Part shown: positions 34,568 through 44,010 of the stretch, one piece after another
Layout: each line of letters starts with the position of its first letter
How positions within the stretch are numbered: position 1 is the first letter of the stretch
NCBI RefSeq assembly: GCF_001696455.1
Contig: NZ_MAUJ01000006.1
Location: 1-64,000, forward strand
Origin: Pseudoalteromonas luteoviolacea
Lineage (GTDB): Bacteria > Pseudomonadota > Gammaproteobacteria > Enterobacterales > Alteromonadaceae
DNA length: 64,000 nt
Direction of reading: 5' to 3'
The notes under the pieces: generated by a model
Database searches by the model: none
What the model was told of the DNA's origin: nothing
Seen by the model: only the letters and a program-made list of their open reading frames with translations
Position numbers and translations under genes: made by a program

Positions 34568-37075
34568 ATGGCAAAACAGCTGACTTTATTACTCGTCAAT
34601 GCGGATCATATTGAGCGCCAGACCGTAATAAGAACGTTACAAAAGCTAAATGTATTCCAAATTATAGAGCTCAGTGATACCCAAGCGGCACTACAATTGT
34701 TGAAGCAACAGGCTGTCGATCTTGTCATTAGCGGCCTGAATGTGGGAAAAATAGATGGCTGGCGCTTTTCTCGTATGATCCGCTCAGGGTTACTAAAAAC
34801 GCCAAAAAATACGCCTATCGTGCTCATACCACCTACGTACTGTGAGCGCATTGCTGAAACCACTGCTCGCAGCTATAGTATTGACGCAGTACTGCCTCTA
34901 GAGCGCCACGACGTATTGCCACAAGTTTTGGCCAACGTATTATCAACTCACTTGCAAAAAAGTAGTCGACTGAACTTATTGCTGTTAGAGCACAATGAGA
35001 AAAAAGCCGCAGACATCGTCGATCATTTAGCATTGAGCTTTACAACAAATCATGTGATTTCTGCAAATACTGCGCTTTCTGAGTTTTTACAAAACGACTA
35101 CGCCATTGTGTTGCTTGATGCAACATCGACCCGAGCAGAAACCACCAAAGAACTCGTCGCCAACATATTACAGCACAAACCGAGTCAAGCGATCGTCACC
35201 ATCATCGACAATCAAGACGCAGATTACGCAGAGCAGTTGCTGTTGCTCGGTGTGACTGACTTTGTCCGTTCCCCTTATAACTTATCTCTTTTAAGTAAAG
35301 TGTGCGACCACGCAGCACGTCGAGAAGATTTTATGGTGAGCTATGCAGAGTTTGCTAACAAAGTGGAACAACTGAGTCGCAGTGAGCAGAGTTACAAAGA
35401 GTTATTTTCAGCCCATCAACGGATCTTACTTCATTTAAATACCGTCGTACTTGAACTCGACGCAAAAGGGACAATTCGATTTATTAATCCGGCATGGGAA
35501 CAGCTTACGGGCTACAAACTCAAATCAACGCTCTCCACGCAATTGTGTGATTATGTGCTCCCGGAGTACTTACCTAAGCTGCACCAGATAGTCAAAGAAA
35601 TATTAGCAGGGGCCCACTCTTCAACGTTTGAACTGCAAATAAAACACGATTCAGGCACCGCGGTATGGGTAGAATGTCGTTTCCAGTTAATAAAGAATAA
35701 AACCAGCACGACCACGATTACTGCAACCATAGATAATATTCACGAACGTAAAGAAGCCGAGTTACAACTTAGACACTTGGCACTGCATGACACCCTTACA
35801 GGTTTACACAATCGGTATTACTTTGACCAACAGCTAAACCTGTTCTGCCAACAAGCAAAATTACAGCACGATATTGAGCACGCACTGATCTATATCGATC
35901 TCGATCACTTCAAGATCATCAATGACAGCAAGGGGCATCAGCAGGGGGATATTGTACTACAAGAAGTCGCGCAGCTATTTGGTGAACATATCAGCCAAGA
36001 GCACCTCATCTTTAGGATAGGTGGCGACGAATTTGCGGTCTTACTTAAAAATAAATCGCTACTAGAGGCCCATATGATGGCTGAAAGTATTTGTAGTGCC
36101 ATCGAGAGCCACCGCTTTCACTCAGAAGAAGCAAGTTATACCATCAGTTGCTCTATTGGCCTGACACAGATCACACAGACAAACTGCGACCCCAATGAAT
36201 GCTTAAAACAGTCAGATATTGCGCTCTACATTGCTAAGAACCTTGGTCGCAATTTGGTGCACTGTTATAGCAAAGAAGACGATAAGAACAGTACGTTACA
36301 GACTGGTTTGGAATGGGGGCACAGTGTTCGAGAAGCGCTAAAAAACAACCAACTAGAATTGCATTATCAGCCCATCTGGGATTTTAAAAATAATACCATC
36401 GCCTACTATGAAACGCTCTTGCGCCTTATCATTGACGACAAACTCATCTACCCAAATCAGTTTATACCTGCTTTGGAGTTGCTCAATGACACCTACTTGA
36501 TGGACCAATCGGTAATCAGAGAAAGTATACGCGCGGTTGCCATGCACCCAGAGCTTCATCAAATCTCTCTCAACTTGTCGGCACAGTCCTTTTTAGATGA
36601 GCGCCTCATGCCACACATACAGACTTGTTTAAGAGACTTTCAAGTGCCAGCCCATTGCATTATTTTTGAGATCACCGAATCTGCGAGTATTAATAACCTG
36701 ACAGCCACTCAAGCGATGATAAAGCAACTCAACCAATTAGGCTGCCATTTCTCTATTGATGATTTTGGCACCGGTTTCAGTACATTTAGCTACCTAAAAC
36801 AACTCCCTGCGCAACATGTTAAAATCGATGGCTCATTCGTTCGAGACATGTTGAATGACCCAATTGACCTTGCTCTCGTAAAAGCTGTCAATGATATCAG
36901 CCACTCTTTGGATAAATGCTCTGTTGCAGAATATGTTGAAAATAAAGAAATTTTTGAAGCGCTCAAAGAGATTGGTGTGGATTATGGTCAGGGCTACTTT
37001 ATCTCTCGCCCCTTACCGATAGAGCAACTAAAACTTGCGCTTGAAACTATTTTATCACTAAAAACAGCGTGCTAA
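34568..37075 (+). CDS. Receiver-receiver-PAS-GGDEF-EAL signalling protein with a degenerate receiver
   Basis: This 835-residue cytosolic c-di-GMP protein starts with a receiver-like domain (1-125). There the phospho-acceptor position reads DLVISGLNVGKIDGW, with Gly56 in place of Asp, so it is probably a pseudo-receiver. A second receiver-like domain follows (about 134-255) with an Asp in IVLLDATS. A PAS domain (about 275-400), a GGDEF domain (intact RIGGDEF near 484) and an EAL domain complete it. The EAL signature is ETLLRL, with other catalytic residues (NLS, EITES, DDFGTG, KID, QGYF) kept. No sensor kinase is adjacent. Confidence 0.93.
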   Translation: MAKQLTLLLVNADHIERQTVIRTLQKLNVFQIIELSDTQAALQLLKQQAVDLVISGLNVGKIDGWRFSRMIRSGLLKTPKNTPIVLIPPTYCERIAETTARSYSIDAVLPLERHDVLPQVLANVLSTHLQKSSRLNLLLLEHNEKKAADIVDHLALSFTTNHVISANTALSEFLQNDYAIVLLDATSTRAETTKELVANILQHKPSQAIVTIIDNQDADYAEQLLLLGVTDFVRSPYNLSLLSKVCDHAARREDFMVSYAEFANKVEQLSRSEQSYKELFSAHQRILLHLNTVVLELDAKGTIRFINPAWEQLTGYKLKSTLSTQLCDYVLPEYLPKLHQIVKEILAGAHSSTFELQIKHDSGTAVWVECRFQLIKNKTSTTTITATIDNIHERKEAELQLRHLALHDTLTGLHNRYYFDQQLNLFCQQAKLQHDIEHALIYIDLDHFKIINDSKGHQQGDIVLQEVAQLFGEHISQEHLIFRIGGDEFAVLLKNKSLLEAHMMAESICSAIESHRFHSEEASYTISCSIGLTQITQTNCDPNECLKQSDIALYIAKNLGRNLVHCYSKEDDKNSTLQTGLEWGHSVREALKNNQLELHYQPIWDFKNNTIAYYETLLRLIIDDKLIYPNQFIPALELLNDTYLMDQSVIRESIRAVAMHPELHQISLNLSAQSFLDERLMPHIQTCLRDFQVPAHCIIFEITESASINNLTATQAMIKQLNQLGCHFSIDDFGTGFSTFSYLKQLPAQHVKIDGSFVRDMLNDPIDLALVKAVNDISHSLDKCSVAEYVENKEIFEALKEIGVDYGQGYFISRPLPIEQLKLALETILSLKTAC

Positions 37076-37140
37076 TCAAAATGGGTAAAAAAGTCGCTGC
37101 AGTAAAATAAAAACTCAACTATAATTAAAGCTCGCAATAA

Positions 37141-37182
37141 ATGTCACCTAGTTTAAGCTACTTACACATAACTAGGCGACAT
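37141..37182. promoter_or_regulatory. Inverted repeat upstream of the small membrane protein gene
   Basis: The arms ATGTCACCTAG (37141-37151) and CTAGGCGACAT (37172-37182) match at 10 of 11 positions with a 20-bp loop. It lies 47 bp before the downstream ATG, so it may be a leader hairpin or a regulator site. Confidence 0.5.
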
Positions 37183-37228
37183 CTAATGGATTTGAGCACA
37201 TCTCGCAATGGAATTCGAGGAGCTAAGT

Positions 37229-37426
37229 ATGTTTCAGTTTATTCTGTTTTTATCACTGGTACATTGTTTAATTGCTTTACAATGTTACCGCTGCGCTAAA
37301 CAAAAAGGGTATCCAACTAAGTTATTCACTTTATTGGGCTTTATTCCATATTTTAATTTAGTTGTTTGGGTATATTTGTTGTTTTTACCCAACATCATGT
37401 CACAGAGTAGACTCAGCTCTACTTAA
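37229..37426 (+). CDS. Small two-helix membrane protein
   Basis: This 65-residue protein starts at an ATG with a GAGGAGC ribosome-binding site 5-8 nt upstream; an ATG at 37208 lies before that site and is unlikely. Two hydrophobic segments (about 1-18 and 31-53) flank a short polar loop containing CYRCAKQKGYPT. No family recognised. It ends before a bidirectional terminator shared with oxyR. Confidence 0.7.
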   Translation: MFQFILFLSLVHCLIALQCYRCAKQKGYPTKLFTLLGFIPYFNLVVWVYLLFLPNIMSQSRLSST

Positions 37427-37467
37427 ACATTCAGTGCTTAGTCTGCAAACTAATTGTACTAACAACT

Positions 37468-37495
37468 AAAAGCAGTGTCATTGACACTGCTTTTT
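37468..37495. terminator. Bidirectional terminator between the small membrane gene and oxyR
   Basis: A perfect 13-bp inverted repeat (37468-37480 and 37482-37494) with flanking A and T runs gives a terminator on both strands. It contains the oxyR stop codon (37478-37480), so oxyR's last codons lie inside the stem. Confidence 0.85.
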
Positions 37496-38395
37496 AATGA
37501 AATCACCGACCTGATTACTAAACATTTTAAAATCTCGTATCCGACCTGTGGTTTTGCGCCACAATAATCCTATCTCTCGATACGCTTCGGCTTGTGGTGA
37601 TAACGTTACCATTGGCTTACCGTCTAAGATACCCGCATTGAGGGCCATTTGCGGTAAAAAAGTCACCCCATTTTGATACTCCACCATACTCAATAAAGTA
37701 TGTAAGTTGGCAGCCTCAAACGGGTTGATACACTCACTGCGATTCAAGTGACACGCACTTAACGCATGCCCCGTCATACAGTGCTCTCTCTCAAGTAAAA
37801 AGACGCTGTCTTCAGGCAGCAAGTTAAAATCTTCTAGGATTTCGGGAATGTAATAATCCTGGTGACGCACCAGTGAAAAATGATCTTTTGCCAAAACTTG
37901 CGTATGAAATTTTTCTGTTCTGTACGGTAATGCAAGCATCCCCATATCGATATGACCTTGCTCCAGCTTATCAAGCAAACGGTCACTGGTGTCTTCAACA
38001 AGGACCAGCTTTAAGTCGGGAAAAGCTTGCTGGCAAAATTGATACAATGGCGCAGCAATAAAGCTGGCTATGGTTGGGATCATTCCTAATACCAACTTGC
38101 CAGAGAGCGGGTTCTTATAGCTTTTGGTCAGCTCAACGACACTAATGGAGTCATCAATGATTTTCTTCGCTCGCTCGACAACCTCTTCGCCTACATCAGT
38201 AAACATCAAACTGCGATTTTCACGCTCTATCAGCTGACAGCCCAATGTTTCTTCTAGATTTTGAATTGCGCTACTGAGTGTCGACTGCCCTACAAAGCAG
38301 GCTTCAGCGGCACGCCCAAAGTGCTGCTGCTGGTGGACGGCGATGAGATATTGTAATTGTTTTATACTTGGTAAGTTATTCACTTGCATACCCAT
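37478..38395 (-). CDS. oxyR: Hydrogen peroxide-inducible activator OxyR
   Basis: OxyR is a LysR-type transcription factor that senses peroxide by disulphide formation. The 305-residue protein has the N-terminal winged helix (LPSIKQLQYLIAVHQQQHFGRAAEAC, STLSSAIQNLEETLG). In its effector domain the redox pair appears as HCMTGHALSAC: two Cys nine residues apart, as Cys199 and Cys208 in E. coli OxyR. That spacing is what distinguishes it from other LysR proteins. The start codon lies just after the pit terminator hairpin; either ATG at 38395 or 38389 could be used. Confidence 0.92.
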   Translation of the reverse strand: MGMQVNNLPSIKQLQYLIAVHQQQHFGRAAEACFVGQSTLSSAIQNLEETLGCQLIERENRSLMFTDVGEEVVERAKKIIDDSISVVELTKSYKNPLSGKLVLGMIPTIASFIAAPLYQFCQQAFPDLKLVLVEDTSDRLLDKLEQGHIDMGMLALPYRTEKFHTQVLAKDHFSLVRHQDYYIPEILEDFNLLPEDSVFLLEREHCMTGHALSACHLNRSECINPFEAANLHTLLSMVEYQNGVTFLPQMALNAGILDGKPMVTLSPQAEAYREIGLLWRKTTGRIRDFKMFSNQVGDFIKKQCQ

Positions 38396-38397
38396 AA

Positions 38398-38435
38398 ATA
38401 AAAAGACCCCAGCACCAGAGGCGCTGAGATCTTTT
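38398..38435 (-). terminator. Terminator of pit, directly upstream of oxyR
   Basis: On the minus strand a 16-bp stem including three G-T wobbles (38401-38416 with 38420-38435) and a 3-nt loop is followed by TTTTTATTT. It follows the pit stop by about 22 bp, and its 3' arm and U-run abut the oxyR start codon at 38395. Confidence 0.85.
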
Positions 38436-38457
38436 CAAGCTAAAAGTCTGTCTTCTA

Positions 38458-39726
38458 CTAAACGCCGAAAGCGGTTCTTAGAATATAGAATATAACAATA
38501 GCAAGGGCAGCACCGACTGGCAATGTGATCACCCAAGAAACCACAATGTTTCTTATCACACCCATGTTAAGTGCCGCAATACCGCGGGCCATACCTACAC
38601 CTAAAACGGCACCAACTAGCGTTTGTGTCGTCGATATTGGTAAACCAGTACCCGATGCAATTACGACTGTAGAAGCCGCAGCAAGCTCAGCTGCGAAACC
38701 ACGACTTGGCGTTAAGTGCGTGATGCCTTCACCAATTGTTTTAATTACTTTCTTACCTAATACAGCAAGGCCAACAACGATACCCAGACCGCCCAGTGGT
38801 AAAATCCACCATGCAAGCGCGGCTTTCTTCGCCATCTCACCATTGTTTTCAACAATGTTCACTACCGCAGCCAGTGGACCAATTGCATTTGCTACATCGT
38901 TTGAACCATGCGCAAACGCCATACAACATGCAGTTAGTACCATTAGCACTGCAAACACTTTCTCAACGTTATTGAACTGCATTTGTTTATCAGCATTCGG
39001 GTCCATCTTCATGCGTGAAATAACCACTTTACCGATAAGGCCGATCAGCACTGCGATACCAATCGCCAGCGCATATCCCTCAACTGTGCCAAGGTTAATA
39101 CCGATGTGCTTTAAACCTTTTTTGATGGTAACAAGTGACATTACAAAGCCAGCTAGACCCATATAGAGCGGTACAAAGCGCTTTGCGTTGTTAAGCGGCT
39201 TGTCTGTATCAAAAATTAACTTCTGCGCACTCATGAAGATTAAGTAAGCAATGAAGCCAGAGATAGCCGGTGTGACCACCCAGCTTCCGACGATGCCTGC
39301 CACTTTACCCCACTGAATCGCTTCACTACCCACTGCGACAAGCGCAAAACCAATGATTGCACCGATAATCGAGTGGGTTGTTGATACCGGCCAGCCTAGC
39401 ATTGAAGCTAACAGTAACCACGCACCTGCGGCAAATAATGCAGAGATCATACCCAGTATCATTAATTCGGGGATGTCCGCAAATGGTGCCGCATCGATAA
39501 TCCCTTTACGAATTGTTGATGTAACCTCACCACCAGCAAGGTATGCACCAGCAAATTCAAAAATCATCGCGATAATAATCGCTTGCTTAATTGTCAGTGC
39601 TTTAGAACCTACCGACGTACCCATTGCATTAGCAACGTCATTCGCACCAATACCATAAGCCATAAAGAAACCAACTGCAGCTGCGATGATGACTAACATC
39701 GAGCCATAGGAAGCAATGAATTCCAT
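38458..39726 (-). CDS. Low-affinity inorganic phosphate transporter (PiT family)
   Basis: Pit-family proteins are inner-membrane transporters for phosphate, usually as a metal-phosphate complex with H+ or Na+. This 422-residue protein has about ten membrane segments and the duplicated family signature: GIGANDVANAMGTSVGSKAL near residue 26 and AFAHGSNDVANAIGPLAAVV near 267. It is preceded by the DUF47 gene, the usual PiT partner, and lies next to the pst cluster on the same strand. A strong terminator follows before oxyR. Confidence 0.93.
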   Translation of the reverse strand: MEFIASYGSMLVIIAAAVGFFMAYGIGANDVANAMGTSVGSKALTIKQAIIIAMIFEFAGAYLAGGEVTSTIRKGIIDAAPFADIPELMILGMISALFAAGAWLLLASMLGWPVSTTHSIIGAIIGFALVAVGSEAIQWGKVAGIVGSWVVTPAISGFIAYLIFMSAQKLIFDTDKPLNNAKRFVPLYMGLAGFVMSLVTIKKGLKHIGINLGTVEGYALAIGIAVLIGLIGKVVISRMKMDPNADKQMQFNNVEKVFAVLMVLTACCMAFAHGSNDVANAIGPLAAVVNIVENNGEMAKKAALAWWILPLGGLGIVVGLAVLGKKVIKTIGEGITHLTPSRGFAAELAAASTVVIASGTGLPISTTQTLVGAVLGVGMARGIAALNMGVIRNIVVSWVITLPVGAALAIVIFYILRTAFGV

Positions 39727-39828
39727 TGTAAAACCTTTAGTGCTGTTCCAGCACTGTTTTTGTATTTGTGTTCTCGTTGTCTACTTTAATCAATTAAACG
39801 GCTCACAAATAACTATTAAACAAACACA

Positions 39829-39875
39829 ACACTGTGCTCTCTAGCTTTAACTCGCTTGGAGAGTAATCACAGTGT
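39829..39875 (-). other. Hairpin between the DUF47 gene and pit
   Basis: The arms ACACTGTG (39829-39836) and CACAGTGT (39868-39875) are perfectly complementary, with a further short TCTC/GAGA pairing inside. The structure sits in the 180-bp gap between DUF47 and pit and could be an intercistronic leader or processing element. No U-run follows. Confidence 0.4.
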
Positions 39876-39907
39876 ACAACTATTTAACTCGTTTCGCTGA
39901 TTAAGAA

Positions 39908-40585
39908 TCAGCGTGCTAGCATCACCTCAAGGCGAGCACCAACACGTTCAGCGATATCGGCAAGTTCACCCACCCATTCAATGATTTTGTATAAGAACAT
40001 CACATCGATTGGGTTAAGATCAGCTTCTACCTGACGAAGTTCTTGGCGAATTTTTATTTGCATGTCATCGGTGTCTTGCTCAATGGCATCAAGCTCAACT
40101 AACATTTTTTCGACCAAGGCAACTTCACGACCTCTGAACCCTGTTTCCAGTAATTCATCTAGTTCGTTAATCGCTTTAGAGGCTTGTTTCGTTGCATCTA
40201 CACAGCGTGATAGATAAGCAACAAAGTCTTTTTGAATAGATTCGGGAATAGCCATTTCACGGCCAACAACTCGTCCTGCGATGTCTTTGGCTTTATTGGC
40301 AATTTTATCTTGATGGGTAATAAGTTCCAGTAAATCAGTCCGTTCAACTGGCATGAATAAACCGCGAGGAAGTTGTAAACGTACTTCTCGTTTTAACGCA
40401 TCCGCTTCACGTTCTAGGTTACGAATATTAACGCGAAGTGCATCCGCTTCAGTCCACTCCCCTTTGAAGACATGTTCAAAGAACGGGATCAAGCTTTCAC
40501 TGGCTTGATGCACTATCTTAATGTGCTCTTCAATCGGCTTTATAGGAGATTTTGCAAACACTCCTAAAAACGCATTACTAGGCAT
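39908..40585 (-). CDS. DUF47/TIGR00153 family PiT-associated regulator
   Basis: This 225-residue, largely helical PhoU-like protein belongs to the DUF47 family (TIGR00153). Its start is MPSNAFLGVFAKSPIKPIEEHI, and conserved stretches are NLEREADALKREVRLQLPRGLFMPVERTDLLELI and DVMFLYKIIEWVGELADIAERVG. The ExxxD/DxxxD motifs fit metal binding as in PhoU. Members are nearly always next to pit genes and are thought to control PiT activity. It is transcribed before pit, downstream of phoU. Confidence 0.92.
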   Translation of the reverse strand: MPSNAFLGVFAKSPIKPIEEHIKIVHQASESLIPFFEHVFKGEWTEADALRVNIRNLEREADALKREVRLQLPRGLFMPVERTDLLELITHQDKIANKAKDIAGRVVGREMAIPESIQKDFVAYLSRCVDATKQASKAINELDELLETGFRGREVALVEKMLVELDAIEQDTDDMQIKIRQELRQVEADLNPIDVMFLYKIIEWVGELADIAERVGARLEVMLAR

Positions 40586-40716
40586 AACTGACCCTTAAAT
40601 CATATTAATATGCATGTGCAGAGGCCAAGTTTACAGCATTAACCGAATTTGTGAACGATTTTTATCATGAACAAGGGATTAATCGTTCACATTGACACAA
40701 TTAACCCCCTGTCAAA

Positions 40717-41418
40717 CTATAACGATTTTTCGATATCTTCTTGAGAGGTATGACGAATATCTTTACCGTTTACAAAGTAAATAACATATTCCGCAATATT
40801 TTGACAACGGTCGCCAATTCTTTCCAATGAACGCACAGACCAAACCAAGTCCATAATTTTTGGAATTGAACGTGGGTCTTCCATCATATAAGTCATGATT
40901 TGACGTGTTAGCGCCTCATATTCTCTATCTACTTTTGCGTCTTCTTTATGGACTTCGAATGCGCGTTGAGCGTCCATTCTGGCAAACGAGTCTAATACGT
41001 CGTGTAGCATTTTAGACACCAATCTACCCATGTTCTCAACATTCACTAGAAGGTGCTGCTGATCTTTGGTAAATGAGTCCAAGGCAACTTTGGCAATACG
41101 CTCAGCTTCATCGCCAATACGCTCCAAATCAGCAATCGTTTTAGCAATGGCCACAACCAACCTTAAGTCACTGGCCGCTGGCTGTCTTTTAGCAATGATG
41201 CGTGTACATTCTTCATCAATGTTCACTTCCATTGCATTTACTTTGTAATCATTTTCACTCACTTTACGCGCTTTATCTGCATCACTCGTGCTCACAGCGT
41301 CTAGCGCAAGGTTTAGTTGCTGCTCAACCAACCCACCCATGCTTAATACATGGTTTCTTACGTTTTCTAGCTCTTCATTGAAGCGACCAGAAATGTGCTT
41401 ATTAATATTGTGTTCCAT
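40717..41418 (-). CDS. phoU: Phosphate-specific transport system accessory protein PhoU
   Basis: PhoU is the negative regulator that couples PstSCAB to PhoR-PhoB signalling. The 233-residue helical protein has two repeated three-helix bundles with metal-binding motifs, for example DLERIGDEAERI near residue 95 and SLERIGDRCQNIAEY near 197. Length matches E. coli (241). It is last in the pstC-pstA-pstB-phoU unit, 70 bp after pstB. Control by PhoB is likely from the Pho box upstream of pstC. Confidence 0.97.
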   Translation of the reverse strand: MEHNINKHISGRFNEELENVRNHVLSMGGLVEQQLNLALDAVSTSDADKARKVSENDYKVNAMEVNIDEECTRIIAKRQPAASDLRLVVAIAKTIADLERIGDEAERIAKVALDSFTKDQQHLLVNVENMGRLVSKMLHDVLDSFARMDAQRAFEVHKEDAKVDREYEALTRQIMTYMMEDPRSIPKIMDLVWSVRSLERIGDRCQNIAEYVIYFVNGKDIRHTSQEDIEKSL

Positions 41419-41488
41419 CTAAAACCTACCTTTTATACCAACCCAAACCTGTGCTGCCCGTTGTTTGGGCAGCCTTCACTGTCAGACT

Positions 41489-42316
41489 TTAGCCGTAACG
41501 ACCTGTGATGTAGTCTTCAGTCTTTTTCTTCGTTGGTGTTGTGAATAATGTATTTGTATCTGAATACTCGATGAGTTCACCCATATACATGAACGCAGTT
41601 TGATCAGATACACGCGCAGCCTGTTGCATATTATGTGTAACAATAACAACAGTATACTTGTCTTTCAGGTCATTGATCAGCTCTTCGATTACCAATGTTG
41701 AGATTGGATCAAGCGCTGATGTTGGTTCATCAAGCAATAATACTTCTGGTTCAATGGCTATCGAGCGTGCGATGACCAAACGCTGTTGCTGACCACCTGA
41801 CAAGCCAAATGCGCTGTCATGTAGGCGATCTTTTACTTCATCCCAAAGTGCCGCACCACGTAGTGAGCGCTCTACCACTTCATCTAGTTTGCGCTTGTCC
41901 TTAATACCTTGAAGGCGAAGGCCATACACGACATTTTCGTATATCGACTTAGGAAAAGGGTTAGGTCTTTGGAATACCATACCAACGTTGCGGCGCAATG
42001 CGGCAACATCGACACTCTTATCGTAAATGTTTTGTCCTTGAAGGTTAATTTCACCTTCAATACGACAGCTATCGACCAAGTCATTCATGCGATTGATACA
42101 ACGCAATAGCGTTGATTTACCACAACCTGATGGACCGATAAAGGCGGTCACTTGGCCTTTTGGAATTAACATGTTGATTTTACTCAGAGCTTGCTTGTCA
42201 CCATAGTAAAGGTCAAGGTCTTTGATCTCTAAAGCTGTTTGCTCTGGGCTCAAGTTTGCAAGATCCAATTTGTTATTAGCATCTGCGTTATTTACTTGTG
42301 GCGCTACTGTAATCAT
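41489..42316 (-). CDS. pstB: Phosphate ABC transporter ATP-binding protein PstB
   Basis: PstB is the ATPase of the high-affinity phosphate importer. The 275-residue protein has a Walker A (GPSGCGKSTLLRCINRMNDL near residues 58-77), Q loop (VGMVFQRPNPFPKSIYENV), ABC signature (LSGGQQQRL), Walker B (EVLLLDEPTSALDP) and switch His (VTHNMQQAARVSD). The N-terminal about 30 residues (MITVAPQVNNADANN) are longer than in E. coli PstB (257). It lies 29 bp after pstA. Confidence 0.98.
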   Translation of the reverse strand: MITVAPQVNNADANNKLDLANLSPEQTALEIKDLDLYYGDKQALSKINMLIPKGQVTAFIGPSGCGKSTLLRCINRMNDLVDSCRIEGEINLQGQNIYDKSVDVAALRRNVGMVFQRPNPFPKSIYENVVYGLRLQGIKDKRKLDEVVERSLRGAALWDEVKDRLHDSAFGLSGGQQQRLVIARSIAIEPEVLLLDEPTSALDPISTLVIEELINDLKDKYTVVIVTHNMQQAARVSDQTAFMYMGELIEYSDTNTLFTTPTKKKTEDYITGRYG

Positions 42317-42345
42317 AAAGGGATACCTATTTAAAATCTGTACTA

Positions 42346-43995
42346 TTAGTGCTCTAGAGCTCTGAATTTTTCACGTAAGTGGTTACGAATACCAATTGCT
42401 GTAATATTAAGCGCAATAATCACCGTAACAAGTAAGAAAGCGGTCGCATATACCAATGGACGTGCTGCTTCTACATTTGGACTTTGGAAACCAACATCAT
42501 AAATATGGAAACCTAAGTGCATAAACTTACGGTCTAGGTGAATATATGGGAAGTTACCGTCTAACGGCAGTGTTGGTGCCATCTTCACGACGCCCACCAA
42601 CATCAGTGGTGCAACTTCACCGGCAGCACGTGCAACCGCTAAGATTAATCCAGTCATAATCGCCGGGCTCGCCATTGGCACAATGATGCGCCATAGCGTT
42701 TCAGCTTTTGTAGCCCCTAAAGCTAAAGAGCCGTGGCGAACTGAACTTGGGATACGTGATAGTCCTTCTTCGGTAGATACAATCACAACTGGCAATGTCA
42801 AAATCGCCAACGTCAATGCTGACCAAATAACACCTGGCGTACCAAATACAGGGCTTGGTGCCGCTTCAGGGTAGAATAGTTGGTCAATCGAACCACCTAG
42901 CATATACACAAAGAAGCCTAGGCCAAATACACCGTAAACAATCGACGGGACACCCGCCAAATTAATTACCGCGATACGGATCATTTTAGTCACCGCATTC
43001 TTGGCTGCGTACTCATGTAAGTAAATCGCCGCAACAACACCGAATGGCGTAACAATAACGGCCATTAGCATAACCATAAAGACAGTACCGAAAATGGCTG
43101 GGAACACCCCACCTTCCGTATTCGCTTCACGAGGATCATCACTGATAAACTTCCCCGTTTGCGAGAAATAATGACCCACTTTTGAGAAAAAGCCCATATT
43201 GTTTGGGAACCAAACGTCCAGTACTTGATACAGTGGTAAAGTCACCTCTTCCCCACGCATGTCTCTTACGACAACGTAGTCACGCTTTGCATCTGCACGC
43301 AGTTCAAATAAGCGCTTTTCAAATACTTTGTATTCTTCTCTTAACTGCGCTCTCTGTGCTTCAAAGTCTGCTTTTATTTCATCAGTCAGGTCATTGTCTA
43401 ACTGGTACGCTCGCTCTTTCAGACGCAGCCTTTCTAATTCATAGTTAATGTGGCCAATGTCACCGTTTTGTAGGTCAAGGGCTTCTTCATTAAGCTCTAC
43501 CGCGCGTTCAACCAGCGCTTCAAGACGCTCAACAGGTTGCTGTGACACAACTTTGCCGTCTTCAATCACACGTACAACGTAACCATAAAAATTACCATTC
43601 TTGCTACGCTCAAACACAGCCATCTCTTCTGGCACTTTACGACTTTGAATATCCGTCGTTAAAATCCAGCGGAAGTCTAGCTCAACATACTCTCGGTTAC
43701 CTGTTTTAACCAATAGACGCTCAACGGACTCGCCTTGATAGTCAGATAAATCGTACCCTGCAGCTTCTAAACGCTCTTTAGGTACCAATTCTCTGTCATA
43801 AATTTCACCTATGACGGTCTGCTTAGCCACAGAGCCTTCAAGTTCGAATTCTACTACCTCAGTTGGCCAGAAGAAGCTAAGCCCCTTCCAAGCAATCATT
43901 GCTAACAGACCAATTACTGAGATTAAACTGATGCTTACTGCACCACCGGTCATCCAGATCCAAGGAGATCCTGACTTAAACCATTGTCTTACCAT
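42346..43995 (-). CDS. pstA: Phosphate ABC transporter permease PstA, long form
   Basis: PstA is one of the two inner-membrane permeases of the phosphate importer. From the ATG at 43995 (MVRQWFKSGSPW; GGAGAG ribosome-binding site) it is 549 residues, much longer than E. coli PstA (296). The extra about 260 residues between TM1 and the core are coiled-coil-like and probably periplasmic (LNEEALDLQNGDIGHINYEL, YKVFEKRLFELRADA). The C-terminal permease core has the EAA-like loop SLALGATKAETLWRIIVP. Long PstA forms occur in Vibrio and Alteromonadales. It lies 15 bp after pstC. Confidence 0.94.
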   Translation of the reverse strand: MVRQWFKSGSPWIWMTGGAVSISLISVIGLLAMIAWKGLSFFWPTEVVEFELEGSVAKQTVIGEIYDRELVPKERLEAAGYDLSDYQGESVERLLVKTGNREYVELDFRWILTTDIQSRKVPEEMAVFERSKNGNFYGYVVRVIEDGKVVSQQPVERLEALVERAVELNEEALDLQNGDIGHINYELERLRLKERAYQLDNDLTDEIKADFEAQRAQLREEYKVFEKRLFELRADAKRDYVVVRDMRGEEVTLPLYQVLDVWFPNNMGFFSKVGHYFSQTGKFISDDPREANTEGGVFPAIFGTVFMVMLMAVIVTPFGVVAAIYLHEYAAKNAVTKMIRIAVINLAGVPSIVYGVFGLGFFVYMLGGSIDQLFYPEAAPSPVFGTPGVIWSALTLAILTLPVVIVSTEEGLSRIPSSVRHGSLALGATKAETLWRIIVPMASPAIMTGLILAVARAAGEVAPLMLVGVVKMAPTLPLDGNFPYIHLDRKFMHLGFHIYDVGFQSPNVEAARPLVYATAFLLVTVIIALNITAIGIRNHLREKFRALEH

Positions 43996-44010
43996 GTCAT
44001 CTCTCTCCAA

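Noticed and set aside
39895..39913. Perfect 8-bp hairpin over the DUF47 stop codon
   Set aside because: On the minus strand it is followed by AAACGAG, so it is not a terminator; no other function is suggested by position.
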